64,000 bases of DNA from the NCBI RefSeq assembly GCF_026210795.1, contig NC_089448.1, positions 3,410,001 to 3,474,000 on the forward strand, written 5' to 3'. The position numbers and the translations under genes are program-made. The notes under the pieces are model-generated. The model made no database searches, was not told where the DNA came from, and was given only the letters and a program-made list of their open reading frames with translations. Positions 10,566 through 21,001 of the stretch are shown here, in pieces (position 1 is the stretch's first letter; each line of letters begins with the position of its first letter). This DNA comes from Rhizophagus irregularis. Lineage: Eukaryota > Glomeromycota > Glomeromycetes > Glomerales > Glomeraceae.

Positions 10566-12426
10566 CATACCGTTGAAGATACATGAATGCATCATTCCGA
10601 TGGATGCCATTGTCACCGATGCTAATTCATATTCTGCTATAGTCGGAAATGATTGGCTGCGTAAGACCAAGGCCGTTCTGGACTATAACAACAATCGGAT
10701 GACCATCAAGTGGAAAGATCAGGTTTTAGAAGTGACCACCGAATGTAGAGAAATGCCCCACCACATAACCAGCATCGAGATACCGAATATAGAAGCCGAA
10801 GAAGAGGTTGAGGATGAATCCGAAAAGGAAGTTGATGAAGAAGCCGTAGAAGAATCGGAAGAAGAATATGAAAGTGACGACGAGGAGACACAAGAGCAGC
10901 TATTCTGTAACGCCGGATATATTACTCAGGAAAAGGCGCAAGAAATCGAAGAAGAATTAAAAGAAGGAAATTTCGTCAGTAATGAATATTACTACCAGTA
11001 TGAAGAAATTGAAAAAGGAAAATTTCATACCGGAAAATTGGACGAAGAACAACATCGGAAATTCGATGATTTTATGGAACGATATCAGGATCTGTTTGCC
11101 TGGGATCCTAACGACTTCGGAAGAACATCGGTAGTTGCACATAAAATCGATACCGGAGAAGCTACCCCGGTTGGACAAAGATTCTACCGAACATCTTATC
11201 AAAACCAGCTGTTCATAAAAGAAGAAATACAACGATTGTTGAACGCCGGTTTAATAACTCCATCAAAAAGTCAATGGACTTCACCAGTTGTAGTGGTGGA
11301 AAAGAAAAACGGCAAGAAACGTCTTTGTGTGGATTATCGGAAGTTAAATCAAGTAACGAAACGAGACCGATATCCCTTGCCGAGAATCGATGACATGCTG
11401 GAAACGTTATCCGGATGTCAATGGTTTTCCTCCCTTGATCTTGCCAGCGGGTTTTGGCAGGTCGAACTTAGTCCGAAAGACAGGGAAAAATCGACGTTTA
11501 TCACCCGTTTCGGAACCTACGAGTTTATGGTTATGCCATTCGGCCTATGTAATGCTCCCGCCACCTTCCAGCGCTTGATGGATACAGTATTACGGGACAT
11601 ATTGTGGCAATATGTTGTGGTATACATAGACGATATCAACGTGGGTTCCAAGACATTCGAAGAACACCTGCAACATTTGGAACAGGTTTTTCTTCGATTA
11701 AAACTAGCCGGACTAAAGTTGAGTCCGGAAAAATGTTTCTTTTTCAAGGATGAAATTCCGTTTCTAGGACACGTTGTAAGCCGGGAGGGCATACAAACCG
11801 ACCCTGAAAAATTAAAAACCATTAAGGAATTTCCCATACCAAGAGATTTGACGCAGCTGCGAGGATTTATCGCGCTGGCGTCTTATTATCGAAAATTTGT
11901 CAAGGGATTCTCATCGATAGCTGAACCCTTGAATAGACTCCTGAAGAAAAACACCCCATATATATGGAGTGATGATCAACATGATGCTTTTGAAAAGCTA
12001 AAAACATGTTTGATGACGCCTCCTATATTGGCTTACCCAAATTTCGAGAAGCCATTTATTCTTTATACAGACGCATCTACCTTCGCTTTAGGTGCAATTT
12101 TATCCCAGAAAGACGAAAACAAACGCGAATGTGTTATAGCATACGCAAGTCGCACTTTAAACAAGCACGAACGAAACTATAGTATAACGGAACTCGAGTG
12201 TCTTGCGGTAATTTGGTCAGTAAGACACTTTCACCAATATCTGCATGGTCAGAAATTTACGGTGATTACGGACCACGCTGCGTTACGATATTTAATGAAC
12301 TTATCGAATCCTGTTGGCAAACTCGGACGATGGCTAATGACTTTAAATGGATATGAACTTGAGATTATAAACCGCCCCGGAAAACTTCACTCCAACGTCG
12401 ATACATTAAGCCGAATAAGAACTTAA
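10516..12426 (+). CDS. pol: Pol central part: protease end, reverse transcriptase, RNase H
   Basis: 636 codons. After the protease C-terminus comes a Glu-rich acidic linker (residues ~95-130), then reverse transcriptase. RT blocks seen are 'KKNGKKRLCVDYRKLN', 'SLDLASGFWQVEL', 'VMPFGLCNAPATFQRLMD', the catalytic 'YIDD' box (residues ~371-374) and 'FLGHVVSREG'. The RNase H domain follows, with 'LYTDASTFALGAILSQ', 'ELECLAVIWSVRHF' and 'TDHAALRYL'. It makes and processes the element cDNA. Translation ends at TAA 12424-12426 directly after RNase H; integrase lies in another frame. Confidence 0.93.
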   Translation: MVNVNGERRRPLGAVTDIPLKIHECIIPMDAIVTDANSYSAIVGNDWLRKTKAVLDYNNNRMTIKWKDQVLEVTTECREMPHHITSIEIPNIEAEEEVEDESEKEVDEEAVEESEEEYESDDEETQEQLFCNAGYITQEKAQEIEEELKEGNFVSNEYYYQYEEIEKGKFHTGKLDEEQHRKFDDFMERYQDLFAWDPNDFGRTSVVAHKIDTGEATPVGQRFYRTSYQNQLFIKEEIQRLLNAGLITPSKSQWTSPVVVVEKKNGKKRLCVDYRKLNQVTKRDRYPLPRIDDMLETLSGCQWFSSLDLASGFWQVELSPKDREKSTFITRFGTYEFMVMPFGLCNAPATFQRLMDTVLRDILWQYVVVYIDDINVGSKTFEEHLQHLEQVFLRLKLAGLKLSPEKCFFFKDEIPFLGHVVSREGIQTDPEKLKTIKEFPIPRDLTQLRGFIALASYYRKFVKGFSSIAEPLNRLLKKNTPYIWSDDQHDAFEKLKTCLMTPPILAYPNFEKPFILYTDASTFALGAILSQKDENKRECVIAYASRTLNKHERNYSITELECLAVIWSVRHFHQYLHGQKFTVITDHAALRYLMNLSNPVGKLGRWLMTLNGYELEIINRPGKLHSNVDTLSRIRT

Positions 12427-12512
12427 CACATCTTCGTTAAAAAACTTTATTAACCACCCGATTTGCATATATACAACGCCGATTTATTGGATTACCCATA
12501 TTTTGACTCAAC

Positions 12513-13769
12513 ATGGATTTAAACACATACTTCTCACTCATACACTTTTTGACGACACACTCAATGCCAACACACCTCGATACGCAGCAACGTGCCTCTA
12601 TTAAACGAAAATCGAGATACTTTATTATCTTGAATGATCAACTTTATAAAAAGAATAAAGTTAACCCCAATAGACCGATACGAGTTGCAAAAGAAAATGA
12701 AATAGAGGATATTCTATATCATATGCACTCGGATCCATTAGCAGGCCACTTTTCGATAGATGAAATGTATCGAAGGATAAAAATTCGATACTACTGGCCG
12801 CAAATGTTCAATGACGTTCGCCGTTATGTGCGAACTTGCGATGAATGCCAACGAAGAGGCAAAAATCGCCGCAATGAACCTCTCCATCCGATAAAGGTCG
12901 GACAACCATTCGATAGACTAGGAATGGATATAGTCGGACCATTGCCTAAGACGAAAAACGGCAACATGTATATTGTCGTTGCAACCGAATACCTGACCAA
13001 ATGGCCGGAAGCCCGCGCAATTCCCAACGCTAAGGCATCGTCGGTTGTCTCGTTTTTCTACGAAGACATTATATGCCGCCACGGATGCCCAAAAGAGCTA
13101 TTAACCGACCGTGGGACACATTTCGTAAATGAAATGCTAAACTCCTTATGTGAAAATCTTGGAGTTAAGCATAAATTGTCCACGGCATATCACCCACAGA
13201 CTAATGGATTGGTAGAGCGCTTCAACCGAACGTTGTGTGAAGCCCTTGCCAAATACGCCAATACAAATAAAGACGATTGGGATTTGTACCTATCGTCTGT
13301 TTTATTTGCATACAGGACGAAAAGCCATAGCACCACACGGCATGAACCTTTTTACTTGATGTATGGCCGTGATGCTGTGCTTCCAATAGAATTCGCTGTT
13401 TCCACTGCGCAAAGTAAATGCGCTGGGGAAGATTTCCAGGATGATCTTTTTAATCGTATTCACATACTTACTGGAAAGGTGATAGTTGATCGCCTTGAAA
13501 CACAAGATAATATATGCAAGGCGCAACGAAAGCAAAAAGAGCAACATGATGCAGGTCTTTCCGAAGTGCATTTTAAAATCGGAGACCTTGTGTTGCTATA
13601 CCAAAGTCAACTAAGAGGCAAACAGAAACTCCAAGAAAGATGGAAAGGCCCCTATTATGTGCATGAAATGTTAGGAAATGGCGCATATAAATTGCGCACA
13701 ATTGAAGGAAAGATTTTAAAAGTTCCGGTAAATTCGGAATGGTTGAAATTGTATCACCAACGCATATAG
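12513..13769 (+). CDS. int: Integrase of the LTR retrotransposon
   Basis: 418 codons from an ATG at 12513. An HHCC zinc-binding region is followed by the DDE core: 'GMDIVGPLPKTKNGN', 'ELLTDRGTHFVNEM' and 'HPQTNGLVERFNRTL', whose D, D and E are the catalytic triad. A C-terminal GPY/F-type module ends it ('LQERWKGPYYVHEMLGNGAYKL'). No chromodomain is evident. The frame differs from RT-RNase H and a TGA lies just upstream of the ATG in the integrase frame, so it is not a simple read-through of Pol. Either it is made from its own start, or two small lesions separate it from RT. Confidence 0.92.
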   Translation: MDLNTYFSLIHFLTTHSMPTHLDTQQRASIKRKSRYFIILNDQLYKKNKVNPNRPIRVAKENEIEDILYHMHSDPLAGHFSIDEMYRRIKIRYYWPQMFNDVRRYVRTCDECQRRGKNRRNEPLHPIKVGQPFDRLGMDIVGPLPKTKNGNMYIVVATEYLTKWPEARAIPNAKASSVVSFFYEDIICRHGCPKELLTDRGTHFVNEMLNSLCENLGVKHKLSTAYHPQTNGLVERFNRTLCEALAKYANTNKDDWDLYLSSVLFAYRTKSHSTTRHEPFYLMYGRDAVLPIEFAVSTAQSKCAGEDFQDDLFNRIHILTGKVIVDRLETQDNICKAQRKQKEQHDAGLSEVHFKIGDLVLLYQSQLRGKQKLQERWKGPYYVHEMLGNGAYKLRTIEGKILKVPVNSEWLKLYHQRI

Positions 13770-13776
13770 ACTATCA

Positions 13777-13990
13777 TGCATGAATGCATGACTGATGACA
13801 TAATGAATGCATGCATTTAATGTATGCTAAAAAAAAAAAAAAAAAAAAAATTTATTTTTTTTTATTTATATATATATATATAGTTTATTTATTATTTTTT
13901 TTATTTATTTGTTTATTTATTATTATTATTTTTATTTATTGTTTATTATTTATTATTACATTTATTGTTTATTATTATATTTATTGTTTA
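13777..13990 (+). repeat. ATGCATG-rich palindromes, poly-A run and T/A-rich tract inside the retrotransposon
   Basis: After the integrase stop, ATGCATG palindromes recur at 13777-13826. Then come a run of about 20 A and about 130 bp built of TTTA, TTAT and TATA units. This separates integrase from the accessory ORF. The poly-A next to a T-rich tract can form a long AU hairpin in RNA and is also prone to slippage. Confidence 0.6.
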
Positions 13991-13994
13991 TTTT

Positions 13995-14465
13995 ATGATG
14001 ACCGAAATAAATGCTTATCCAAGAATCCTGGAGGATTTGCGACAATTACAGCCTACCGAAATCGTGGCATATCCGCCACCCTACACGACTGCTGCAAGCT
14101 TGGAAGAAAAATTCGACTTAATCAATGCTGCTATAGAAAGGGCAAAGCGCATTGATGACCGAATATTAATGTTAGCAAATGTCTATTATTTAGGACATTT
14201 CCTAGAAGTAGAAATTCGGGATAATACAAGACGCGGTCAATTCATACAACAATTATCCATACATTTCCGGACGATTGCCATCCGAACCTATTACATATTT
14301 GAAGTCTCTGGAGTGGAACAGATTATGAGAACCACCCAAACGACCCCCACTATGATCCGGAAGCTCAATACGGCAGAATACAAGGATCTGGTTCAAAAAT
14401 CCGTCGAAATTTTCAACGGGGTTGAAAATTCGGGAGGGAGTGATGTCAATCGAATAATCATGTGA
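13995..14465 (+). CDS. accessory ORF (ORF3) between integrase and 3' LTR
   Basis: About 156 codons. The start is placed at the ATG pair at 13995-14000, because the upstream part is translated microsatellite. The protein is helical and mixed-charge, with blocks such as 'RILEDLRQLQPTEIVAYPPP', 'KFDLINAAIERAKRID' and 'LANVYYLGHFLEVEIRDN'. There is no signal peptide, no transmembrane segment and no zinc finger, so it is not an obvious envelope or nucleocapsid. Codon usage and GC match gag-pol, not the AT-rich flank. The last few codons run through the polypurine tract into the LTR. Candidates are a captured host gene or an element regulator; I do not recognise the family. Confidence 0.7.
   Translation: MMTEINAYPRILEDLRQLQPTEIVAYPPPYTTAASLEEKFDLINAAIERAKRIDDRILMLANVYYLGHFLEVEIRDNTRRGQFIQQLSIHFRTIAIRTYYIFEVSGVEQIMRTTQTTPTMIRKLNTAEYKDLVQKSVEIFNGVENSGGSDVNRIIM
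14432..14443 (+). promoter_or_regulatory. polypurine tract
   Basis: GGGAGGGAG followed by TGA abuts the 3' LTR start TGTCAAT. It is the plus-strand primer site expected of an LTR retrotransposon. Confidence 0.7.
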
Positions 14466-15016
14466 CCGACGATCATGTTACGAATGTTGCAAATGTTACG
14501 AATGTTTAATATGTTAAACATGTTTAACATATGCAACATATTTAACATATATAACATATGCAACATATAACACATATTTAACATATTACATTTGTTAAAT
14601 ATATAGCATTTATTTAATATGTTTAACATGATTAGCATAGTTATTTTTGTTATAAATACATGCGTTCTAAAATCAATGTAAAGATAGATAATTCTGTTAT
14701 ATTTTAATAAAAGCATTTATTAAATAAATTATCTCATTTTTATTTTTATAGTTTGTTATATTTGTGAGTCAAATATTGCGTCTGAGTGTATATGCCTGTG
14801 TGTGCAATACCGTATTCGCATTTGACTGAAATTTCATTTTATTTTATTGTGTAACCTTCGTAAATTGATCGACAGTGATACATTTACTAATATTTACATA
14901 TAGTTATTTTCACTTTGCGTTCATTAATATTATTTAACATTTATTTTATTCAATTATCCTTCTGCTTACCATATACCCATACGCTTATTTTTAAGCATAC
15001 AAGAACTGGCTTAACA
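14444..15016 (+). repeat. 3' LTR (573 bp)
   Basis: Same length as the 5' LTR and identical as far as I can follow by eye. It is followed by GTAT at 15017-15020, the second copy of the target-site duplication. Confidence 0.95.
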
Positions 15017-15135
15017 GTATTAAACCTCTTTCTGTGAAAAGACAAGAGAAATTATATAAGGAAATTAAGCCCTATATTAACTTGCCTTTTTGTGATGCTA
15101 CTTGTCCTAAACCAAATGAATCAGAAATAATTTAA

Positions 15136-16170
15136 ATTAGAAGTATTATAGATATCTTGAAAATTATACAATTTTCCAAAATGAAATAAGTTTATTATTT
15201 ACCTATTACTATATTTTAATACTATCACTTCACTTTTATTGTCATTTTTGCAAAGAATGCTTAAATATTCCAAATATGCTAAAATTTTCATTCTCAGCTT
15301 TTAAAAATGATAATAAAAAAATCATATTTGCAAAAGCCCATCCAAAAGATGATGAAGAAGAAAAAATTTTTATGAAAAAAAATACTTTGTTTCATGAACA
15401 AGAAACTAGCATAGCTGAATATAAAATTTGGTAAGATGTATTATTTACAAATGTCAACAACAAGTAAAACAAGAACTTCTCCAAAAGAACAATGAGTAAC
15501 TTTCATTATGATACAAAGTCTAAAAAGAGGCATGGGAAATGCAGGCTACAGTTCTTTATCAACAAGATAATTGAAACTCAAAAAAATGGTTTTCTGAAAT
15601 GAGAGTTTATTTTTTTTTTACAAAATATTACATGAACTTCATTAAGCCTAATTAAGTATTATACAAATTTTATAATTTAAACAAAAGCAAATATGTTAAT
15701 TGTTTTGCAATGATTAGTAAAAATTGATTGCATAATTTCAATTGTGATTTCTCAAAATTATGTGATCATCATATGATTCATATCACTGTGATTGGTCAGG
15801 AAGATTTATCTTAATACCTAGTATATGTTTCGAATAGTGATATCTTAAAGATGTTAATATATATATCTTTCATGAACCTTCAAAAACAACTTAAAGAAAG
15901 GAAAACTGAAAACAATTTAAATAAGTATACCCAAATTATAGGATCAGTAAATGCTGGTATTTTCTGGAATTTTTAATATTTAAAATGATCAGCAATCTTT
16001 CAATATTCTAAATTTTCATATTTTTCTTTTATTCTCTTTTCTTTTTCTAAAAATTTTCTTTTTCAATATGGGCGAGCTTAACAACAACAACTGCAAAAAT
16101 ACTAAAAAGCATGAAATTATATGCATTAATCTTTTACTTGACTAATAGTTGATATTAGTCTTATTAAATA
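15136..16170. other. AT-rich interval, no supported gene
   Basis: Short coding-like debris occurs at about 15290-15430 ('KKIIFAKAHPKDDEEEK') with no recognisable domain. Otherwise A/T-rich and stop-filled. Confidence 0.35.
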
Positions 16171-16331
16171 CCCAGTAAATAGTTTTTGTATAAATTTGTA
16201 CCAAATGGGCTCATCCATATATAATTGGCTCTAGATTGGCTTAAATTTTGATTAATTTTTGCATAAATTTGAGCTAATTTTGAGCCAATGAGCCCGTTTG
16301 GTATAAATTTATACAAAAAATATTTACTGGG
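16171..16331. mobile_element. MITE, 161 bp, ~45-bp terminal inverted repeats
   Basis: Starts CCCAGTAAATA and ends TATTTACTGGG. The inverted repeats extend inwards through TATAAATTTGTACCAAA and its counterpart, with few mismatches, then through a GGGCTCAT/ATGAGCCC pair. ATA flanks both ends as a candidate short duplication. No coding capacity. The superfamily is not clear from the ends. Confidence 0.7.
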
Positions 16332-16439
16332 ATAATAATTGAACAGAATTTTGGTATCAAATCTATTTCTTACATAGAATATTACTTCTTGCTTTTTTAT
16401 AAATTACCTAAGTTACAAATATCTCGTGACTTTTAATTT

Positions 16440-16541
16440 GAGAATAAATCCTTAAAAAGACAGGTTGAACAGTTGGAGAGAAGTAATGGAGAATTGGAGA
16501 AGGAGAAAATGGAGTGGAGTGGTTTCATGTACAATATATGA
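16440..16541 (+). pseudogene. coiled-coil coding fragment
   Basis: A short open stretch reads 'LKRQVEQLERSNGELEKEK' and then ends. The heptad-like leucines and charged residues are typical of a coiled coil and stand out from the A/T background. Probably one exon or fragment of a lost gene; no start codon or splice partner found. Confidence 0.3.
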
Positions 16542-16929
16542 ATATAGTTGAAATTATTTATTTATATTAAAGTTTATATTAATTTGTGATAACATCAATG
16601 ACAACCTTTTTAATAATCAGAAATACTAAATTCAAATATTATTACATACTATGTTAATCATTTTATCATTAATTTTACTAATTTAATAATTAAAAACAAA
16701 CTATTATATATTAAACTAAAATTTAAACTATGGCAACAATATAATTTTTTCAAAAAATAATAAAAAATTAAACAAAAGATAAACTATAAAATAAAATCTA
16801 TAAATTTGAAAAAAATTAAATATTTAATCTTATCTATACATAAATAAAATAATATTATTAGTTACCTTAAAATTATAAATTAAATATTGTATTAATAAAT
16901 TATGTTTGTAACACCTCGCTTCTAATTGT

Positions 16930-17985
16930 ATTTAGTTGACAATTATTTAAATATGAATATACCTTTATTACTATCTTCATATGAAAAGAGTTCTAATAGA
17001 AAATTTTATTTAATAATTTATTACCAAAATCTGCAAATTCATCAAATATTATTTCATACAAGAATTATGAAGTTGAGATGTTTGGTTTCTCTTTATCAGC
17101 TTCTTCAAATGCTACTCAAATTTCTTATTATTATTCATACATTTATATATATAATTTTCTGAATTTGGATTAAGTTCATTGCATATGAATAATACCAAAC
17201 CTAAATTATTCCTTTTATTGTAAAAAGGTGGGTTTCCAGATGATAATTCAACCATAACTATACTAAGCTATGAAATTAATATCGGGCGATGATGTTTATG
17301 GCTCAATGTTTAAGACAATATATGGTAATACTCCATATACATTATAATCTAAATTGTTCGTTTGCTGGTCCTGATAATCTAAAGTCTAAAATATGAAATT
17401 GATTATTACAGTCTCATAGGATATTTCTTTATAAAGATCTTTATGAAAATATCCTAATTTATGTTGAATCTAATCCAATTTTATCTTTTCATAAAATAAG
17501 ATTGTTTGAAGAAGATTTCCCTAATTAGCAGATTCTAATTTTTCATTTCCTGGGTCTTTTGTTGGTACATAAGATTCTAATCCACAATACTTTACTATAT
17601 TTAAATTAAATTATTACTATAGGATAAGTTAAATTTATATACTATAAGAATGTATTACATTTAAATATTCTGATATATTATGTGATCCATTTAGCCATTT
17701 CAAAGCAACTTTCTTAGATATATATACTATACCTTTTTGATAAATTTCGTTATGATATTTATGATATTCTGATTTACCGTCAAATCCATGTTGCATAATA
17801 CACTTCGACAAATTTTCCTTTACCAATTTTTTTTATACCAAATCTACCAAATGATACTCATATATTCATTGTTATTATATCATTCTAACTTACACAGTGT
17901 ATATTTTATAAATTTATCAATATCAATATTTTCACTAGCCCATTCTTAAATCGTATAATACGAACAGTTTTTGGTAACAAAATCT
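16930..17985 (-). pseudogene. decayed protein kinase of the Glomeromycotina expanded family
   Basis: The minus strand keeps, in order but in changing frames, 'QEWASENIDIDKFIKYT', 'GKFVEVYYATWIDGKSE', 'KKVALKWLNGSHNISEYL', 'VYGVLPYIVLNIEP' and 'VELSSGNPPFYNKRNN'. These correspond to the N-terminal spacer, glycine loop, VALK lysine, the activation-segment end (APE region lost) and the helix-F region of the kinase family also present at 38676-40914. Many stops and indels, no intact catalytic loop. Clearly dead. Confidence 0.6.
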
Positions 17986-18680
17986 CCGTTTGTGATATTT
18001 TGTAATTATCATTGGGTTATTTTCAAAATTTTATTGCACTTTCCGAAATAAAAGAAAAAAAATTATTCTTTGTACATTTAACCAAAGATAGAAATTATTC
18101 AGATCATTCATTAGTTTGGGCCATAATTTTTTCGGTTCATAACATGCTTTCTACATTATACAAATTTTGTACCTGTATTACAATTTCTTTATAATTTAAC
18201 TAGGTTACATCAATAACACAATACTTACAATAATTATTATATATATGGTACGTCAATAGTCAAGTAAGTTTGAATGCTCCGGTCATAATTTAAATTCTCA
18301 ATGTCCTTTTATTACTGGAAAAGACAAGAAACTATAGTATATGTATCTTTTATTTAAAAAAATCTTTCACATATTTTGATGATAAAATAATAACAGATAA
18401 ATCATTTATAATTCCGCAGCAAAGAATTTTTGCGAAATAATGGAAAAAAAAATCTTTACTTATATATATAACATGTTAAAATAATGACAATTTTTGAAAC
18501 TTAACATAATAAATAACATATACTCACACTTTACACGCTCTAAAACTTTTTACATTTATCAATATATAAAACATGGCACATTTTAATTTTCTTCATGAGT
18601 GTATCAACTAATAAATACTTTTCTTTGATGATTTAATAAAAACGATAAGAATAATTTTTTTTTTGATTTAAATTGCAGTA
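17986..18680. other. AT-rich interval, no supported gene
   Basis: Nothing beyond short chance ORFs such as 18012-18194, whose translation has no recognisable motif. Confidence 0.45.
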
Positions 18681-18689
18681 ATTTATATT

Positions 18690-18842
18690 GGGCATTGCTA
18701 AATCTCACCGCAGATGATTTTCACCGCACCAGCATTAGCAAATATTAATGGGCGGAGTTTCATGACATTTTTAATTCTGTCCAAAATTCTACCCTAATTC
18801 TGGTAAGGTGACAATCACCAGCGGTGATATTTCGCAATACTC
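18690..18842. mobile_element. MITE, 153 bp, with 9-bp target-site duplication (MULE-like)
   Basis: Imperfect ~22-bp inverted ends: left GGGCATTGCTAAATCTCACC, right complement GAGTATTGCGAAATATCACC. It is flanked on both sides by ATTTATATT (18681-18689 and 18843-18851). A 9-bp duplication is typical of Mutator-like elements. No coding capacity. Confidence 0.7.
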
Positions 18843-19224
18843 ATTTATATTTTGTTGAAAATTTTCATTTTCTTGATTATTAATATGTTTTTCAATGGTC
18901 GTACAGGAATATATTGCCTATGATATTACTGTATTACTAAAACATATAAAGTTAAATTAAGTTAAATTGTAGAACAAAAATTATCAATAATTATATTTGA
19001 ATATAAAAATTGTGTATTTAAAAGTATTTTTTAACTTATCATTGAAATTCCTAAAAAATAAAATATCAATTCAAAGTTATTTATATATACGGTAATTATT
19101 AATATGCGTAATTGCGTATTATAAATTTTCTATTAATTTTGCTGCATAGATACTGAAAAAAAAAGAAAATTTTATAAAATTTACCATGTTATCGGTTAGT
19201 GCAAAATAATAATGACGCACTTGC

Positions 19225-19355
19225 CTTTTATGAATAATGCCGGTCAAAATTTTATTACCTTTTTTAGATACTGACTGACATTATCTTAATTCTGGCCCTG
19301 GAGGAATTCGTTCAACGAACTACGACCCGACCTCTATACATATATTTCGATTCAT
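19225..19355. repeat. diverged copy of the 30213-30425 MITE
   Basis: Contains ATTCTGGCCCTGGAGGAAT and CCGACCTCTATACATATATT, matching the right half of the MITE at 30213-30425 with substitutions. Ends are not resolved. Confidence 0.5.
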
Positions 19356-19359
19356 CAAC

Positions 19360-20049
19360 ATTTAATTTAACTTCATTCTTTCATTTCTTAAACATTAAAT
19401 TATTTTTTCAAAATTAAATAATTGCAATGATGTTACAAAAATATTTCGAGCTTATACGAATATTTATTCCTGTTCTCCATTAGACCATTACTTTATATTT
19501 AATTTTAACTTCCAATAAAAGAATAGGCAAATTATTATATATTAGTAATAATTATTTCTGGTTTTCATGGTTTTCATGGTGCAGCCGTGAAAATTTTTTT
19601 AAGATTAGTATGATAACGCATTTTTTTTTTATTAATTAAATCAAAGATTAAATCAAAGATTTAACCAAATATACAAAATACCTAAAATACTTAGAACCTA
19701 ATATATAAAATATACAAAAAGGCTCTATAACTGACCGCAATCTAGTCTAAAATCTAAATGATCTAACTAATAACTAATTAATCATAGGTTTTTCTTAATT
19801 GTTATAAACATTGCTAATACTATTACTAAAACTAAAAATTTCACTAATTTTTTTGATTTTTTTAATATTTTCCTATGTTTTTCTAATTTCCTATTTTTCA
19901 CAGGGCTACTAATTTGCATATAACGTATCCCTTATTTCTAAAAAAATTATCCTAAATTTTGTGAATGTCCAAAAAAAAAAAAACAAAAAGAAAAAGAAAA
20001 ACAAAATAAAATTAATACATTATAAAATAAAACTTATTCTATCTACCCT
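19360..20049. other. AT-rich interval, no supported gene
   Basis: Homopolymer-rich, with no ORF or paired repeat that I can support. Confidence 0.4.
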
Positions 20050-20850
20050 TTGCATTGATGGAAACGTATCCGAATATGGACGAAAATTCTCCACTCACAC
20101 CATGTGATTCTTCAACCCAAGCCTTATTATCTAATTTTGTTTAATTGGGGCGGGAAAAATTGTTTATTTGCTGTCATAATCAGCTCTGTGCCCTGGCTTG
20201 CCATTGCGAGTTTCTTGTTTTCATTCATATTGTCCTCCTCTGGCTCCACAATTTTATCTTTCCCTTTTCTTGAACTTGTCTCTGTTGTCGTTGTCTCTTT
20301 CTCTATTTTATCTAGTCGCTCACTAAATTAATTATTAATATTGTTAAAAATCTTCGTGTTCTTCTTTACTTCTAGGTATCTAGATATCCAACCTTTTTCA
20401 GAGTATCGAATATTTCATTATCCTTCCAATAAGCAGGAAAATCGTAAAACTGAGACCACGTGATTGTTCGGCAAAATGTTTATCCAAATAATCATTGTTT
20501 TGAACCTGAATTTTGTCAATCCTTCCATTTTTTGACGCTTGTGTCTCCGGTTTACTTGATTTGGATCTAATTTTTTCTTCTAATTAACTCACTATTTTCT
20601 TACAAAATAATTTGTTCCCGCTCTGTTACATCAATTTCCAATTTTTTAGTTTTTTCCTTAAGTGTGACTATCTCTTCCTCTTTCGATTCTATTGCTCGTA
20701 TTTTCTCTGCCAATTCGTCTTCCAGCTTCTTTCTTTCCATTTATTCGACTCATTTTCGTCGTTGTGAGCTTGAGAAGAAATGATTGGTTAATTGTGACTT
20801 TCCCAGCGTAACCTGAAAAAAATGTCACGAAAAATCACGTGACTTTTTTA
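20050..20850 (-). pseudogene. decayed gag-like ORF of a non-LTR-type retroelement (copy 1)
   Basis: On the minus strand an ATG at 20740 opens a 46-codon charged coiled coil ('EKIRAIESKEEEIVTLKEK', 20740-20600). After a stop and frame changes come 'YDFPAYWKDNEIFDTLKR' and a Lys/Glu-rich tail. The latter matches the short RRM-like block seen in the copies at 22853 and 58075. A T/A-rich run on the plus strand near 19970-20010 would be the poly(A) end. A CACGTGA motif with a small GTCACG..CGTGAC inverted pair lies at its 5' side (~20826-20845). Not functional. Confidence 0.45.
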
Positions 20851-21001
20851 CGGAAGTCGTTAATTGTTAACTGCGCCTCAGAGACGTTCTCACACATGTC
20901 TTTTATTATCTTCTTTAAAATTTCAATTCCTAACTTTATTGTGAATAAAACTGAAAAACAAACTGAATTCTCCTATTCCAGCAAAGAGTCCCTTTGCATA
21001 T

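Larger units (their letters stand above)
7596..15016 (+). mobile_element. Ty3/gypsy LTR retrotransposon (7.4 kb)
   Basis: Two direct 573-bp LTRs bound the element and begin TG and end CA. It is flanked by a 4-bp GTAT duplication (7592-7595 and 15017-15020). Gene order is gag, protease, reverse transcriptase, RNase H, integrase, which is the Ty3/gypsy (Metaviridae) order. An extra ORF sits between integrase and the 3' LTR. A primer-binding site follows the 5' LTR and a polypurine tract precedes the 3' LTR. The LTRs appear identical by eye, so insertion is recent. Internal coding DNA is clearly GC-richer than the surrounding genome. Pol is spread over several frames (see the separate entries). 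Confidence 0.95.
6880..15135 (+). pseudogene. decayed DUF7869-type gene split by an LTR retrotransposon
   Basis: Upstream of the retrotransposon the plus strand encodes the 'CDNCVGQNKNN' motif and 'RHKKFIGDSRFDFIK' (7068-7304), then after one frameshift 'IDDVASIINHF' and 'KYHHFYFF' (7267-7506). These match the motif order I associate with DUF7869 transposase-like proteins (Asp-Asn-Cys-x-Gly-Gln-Asn-Lys-Asn, then His-Thr-Lys-Phe-like, then a Tyr-His-His-Phe block). A weaker upstream piece at 6885-6930 reads 'GIAHITFDWA'. Downstream of the element, 15020-15135 reads 'KPLSVKRQEKLYKEI' and 'LPFCDATCPKPNES' to a stop. Removing the element plus one copy of its GTAT duplication joins the two halves in one frame. 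The gene already carried a frameshift, so it was probably dead before insertion. It likely began as part of another mobile element. Confidence 0.65.
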
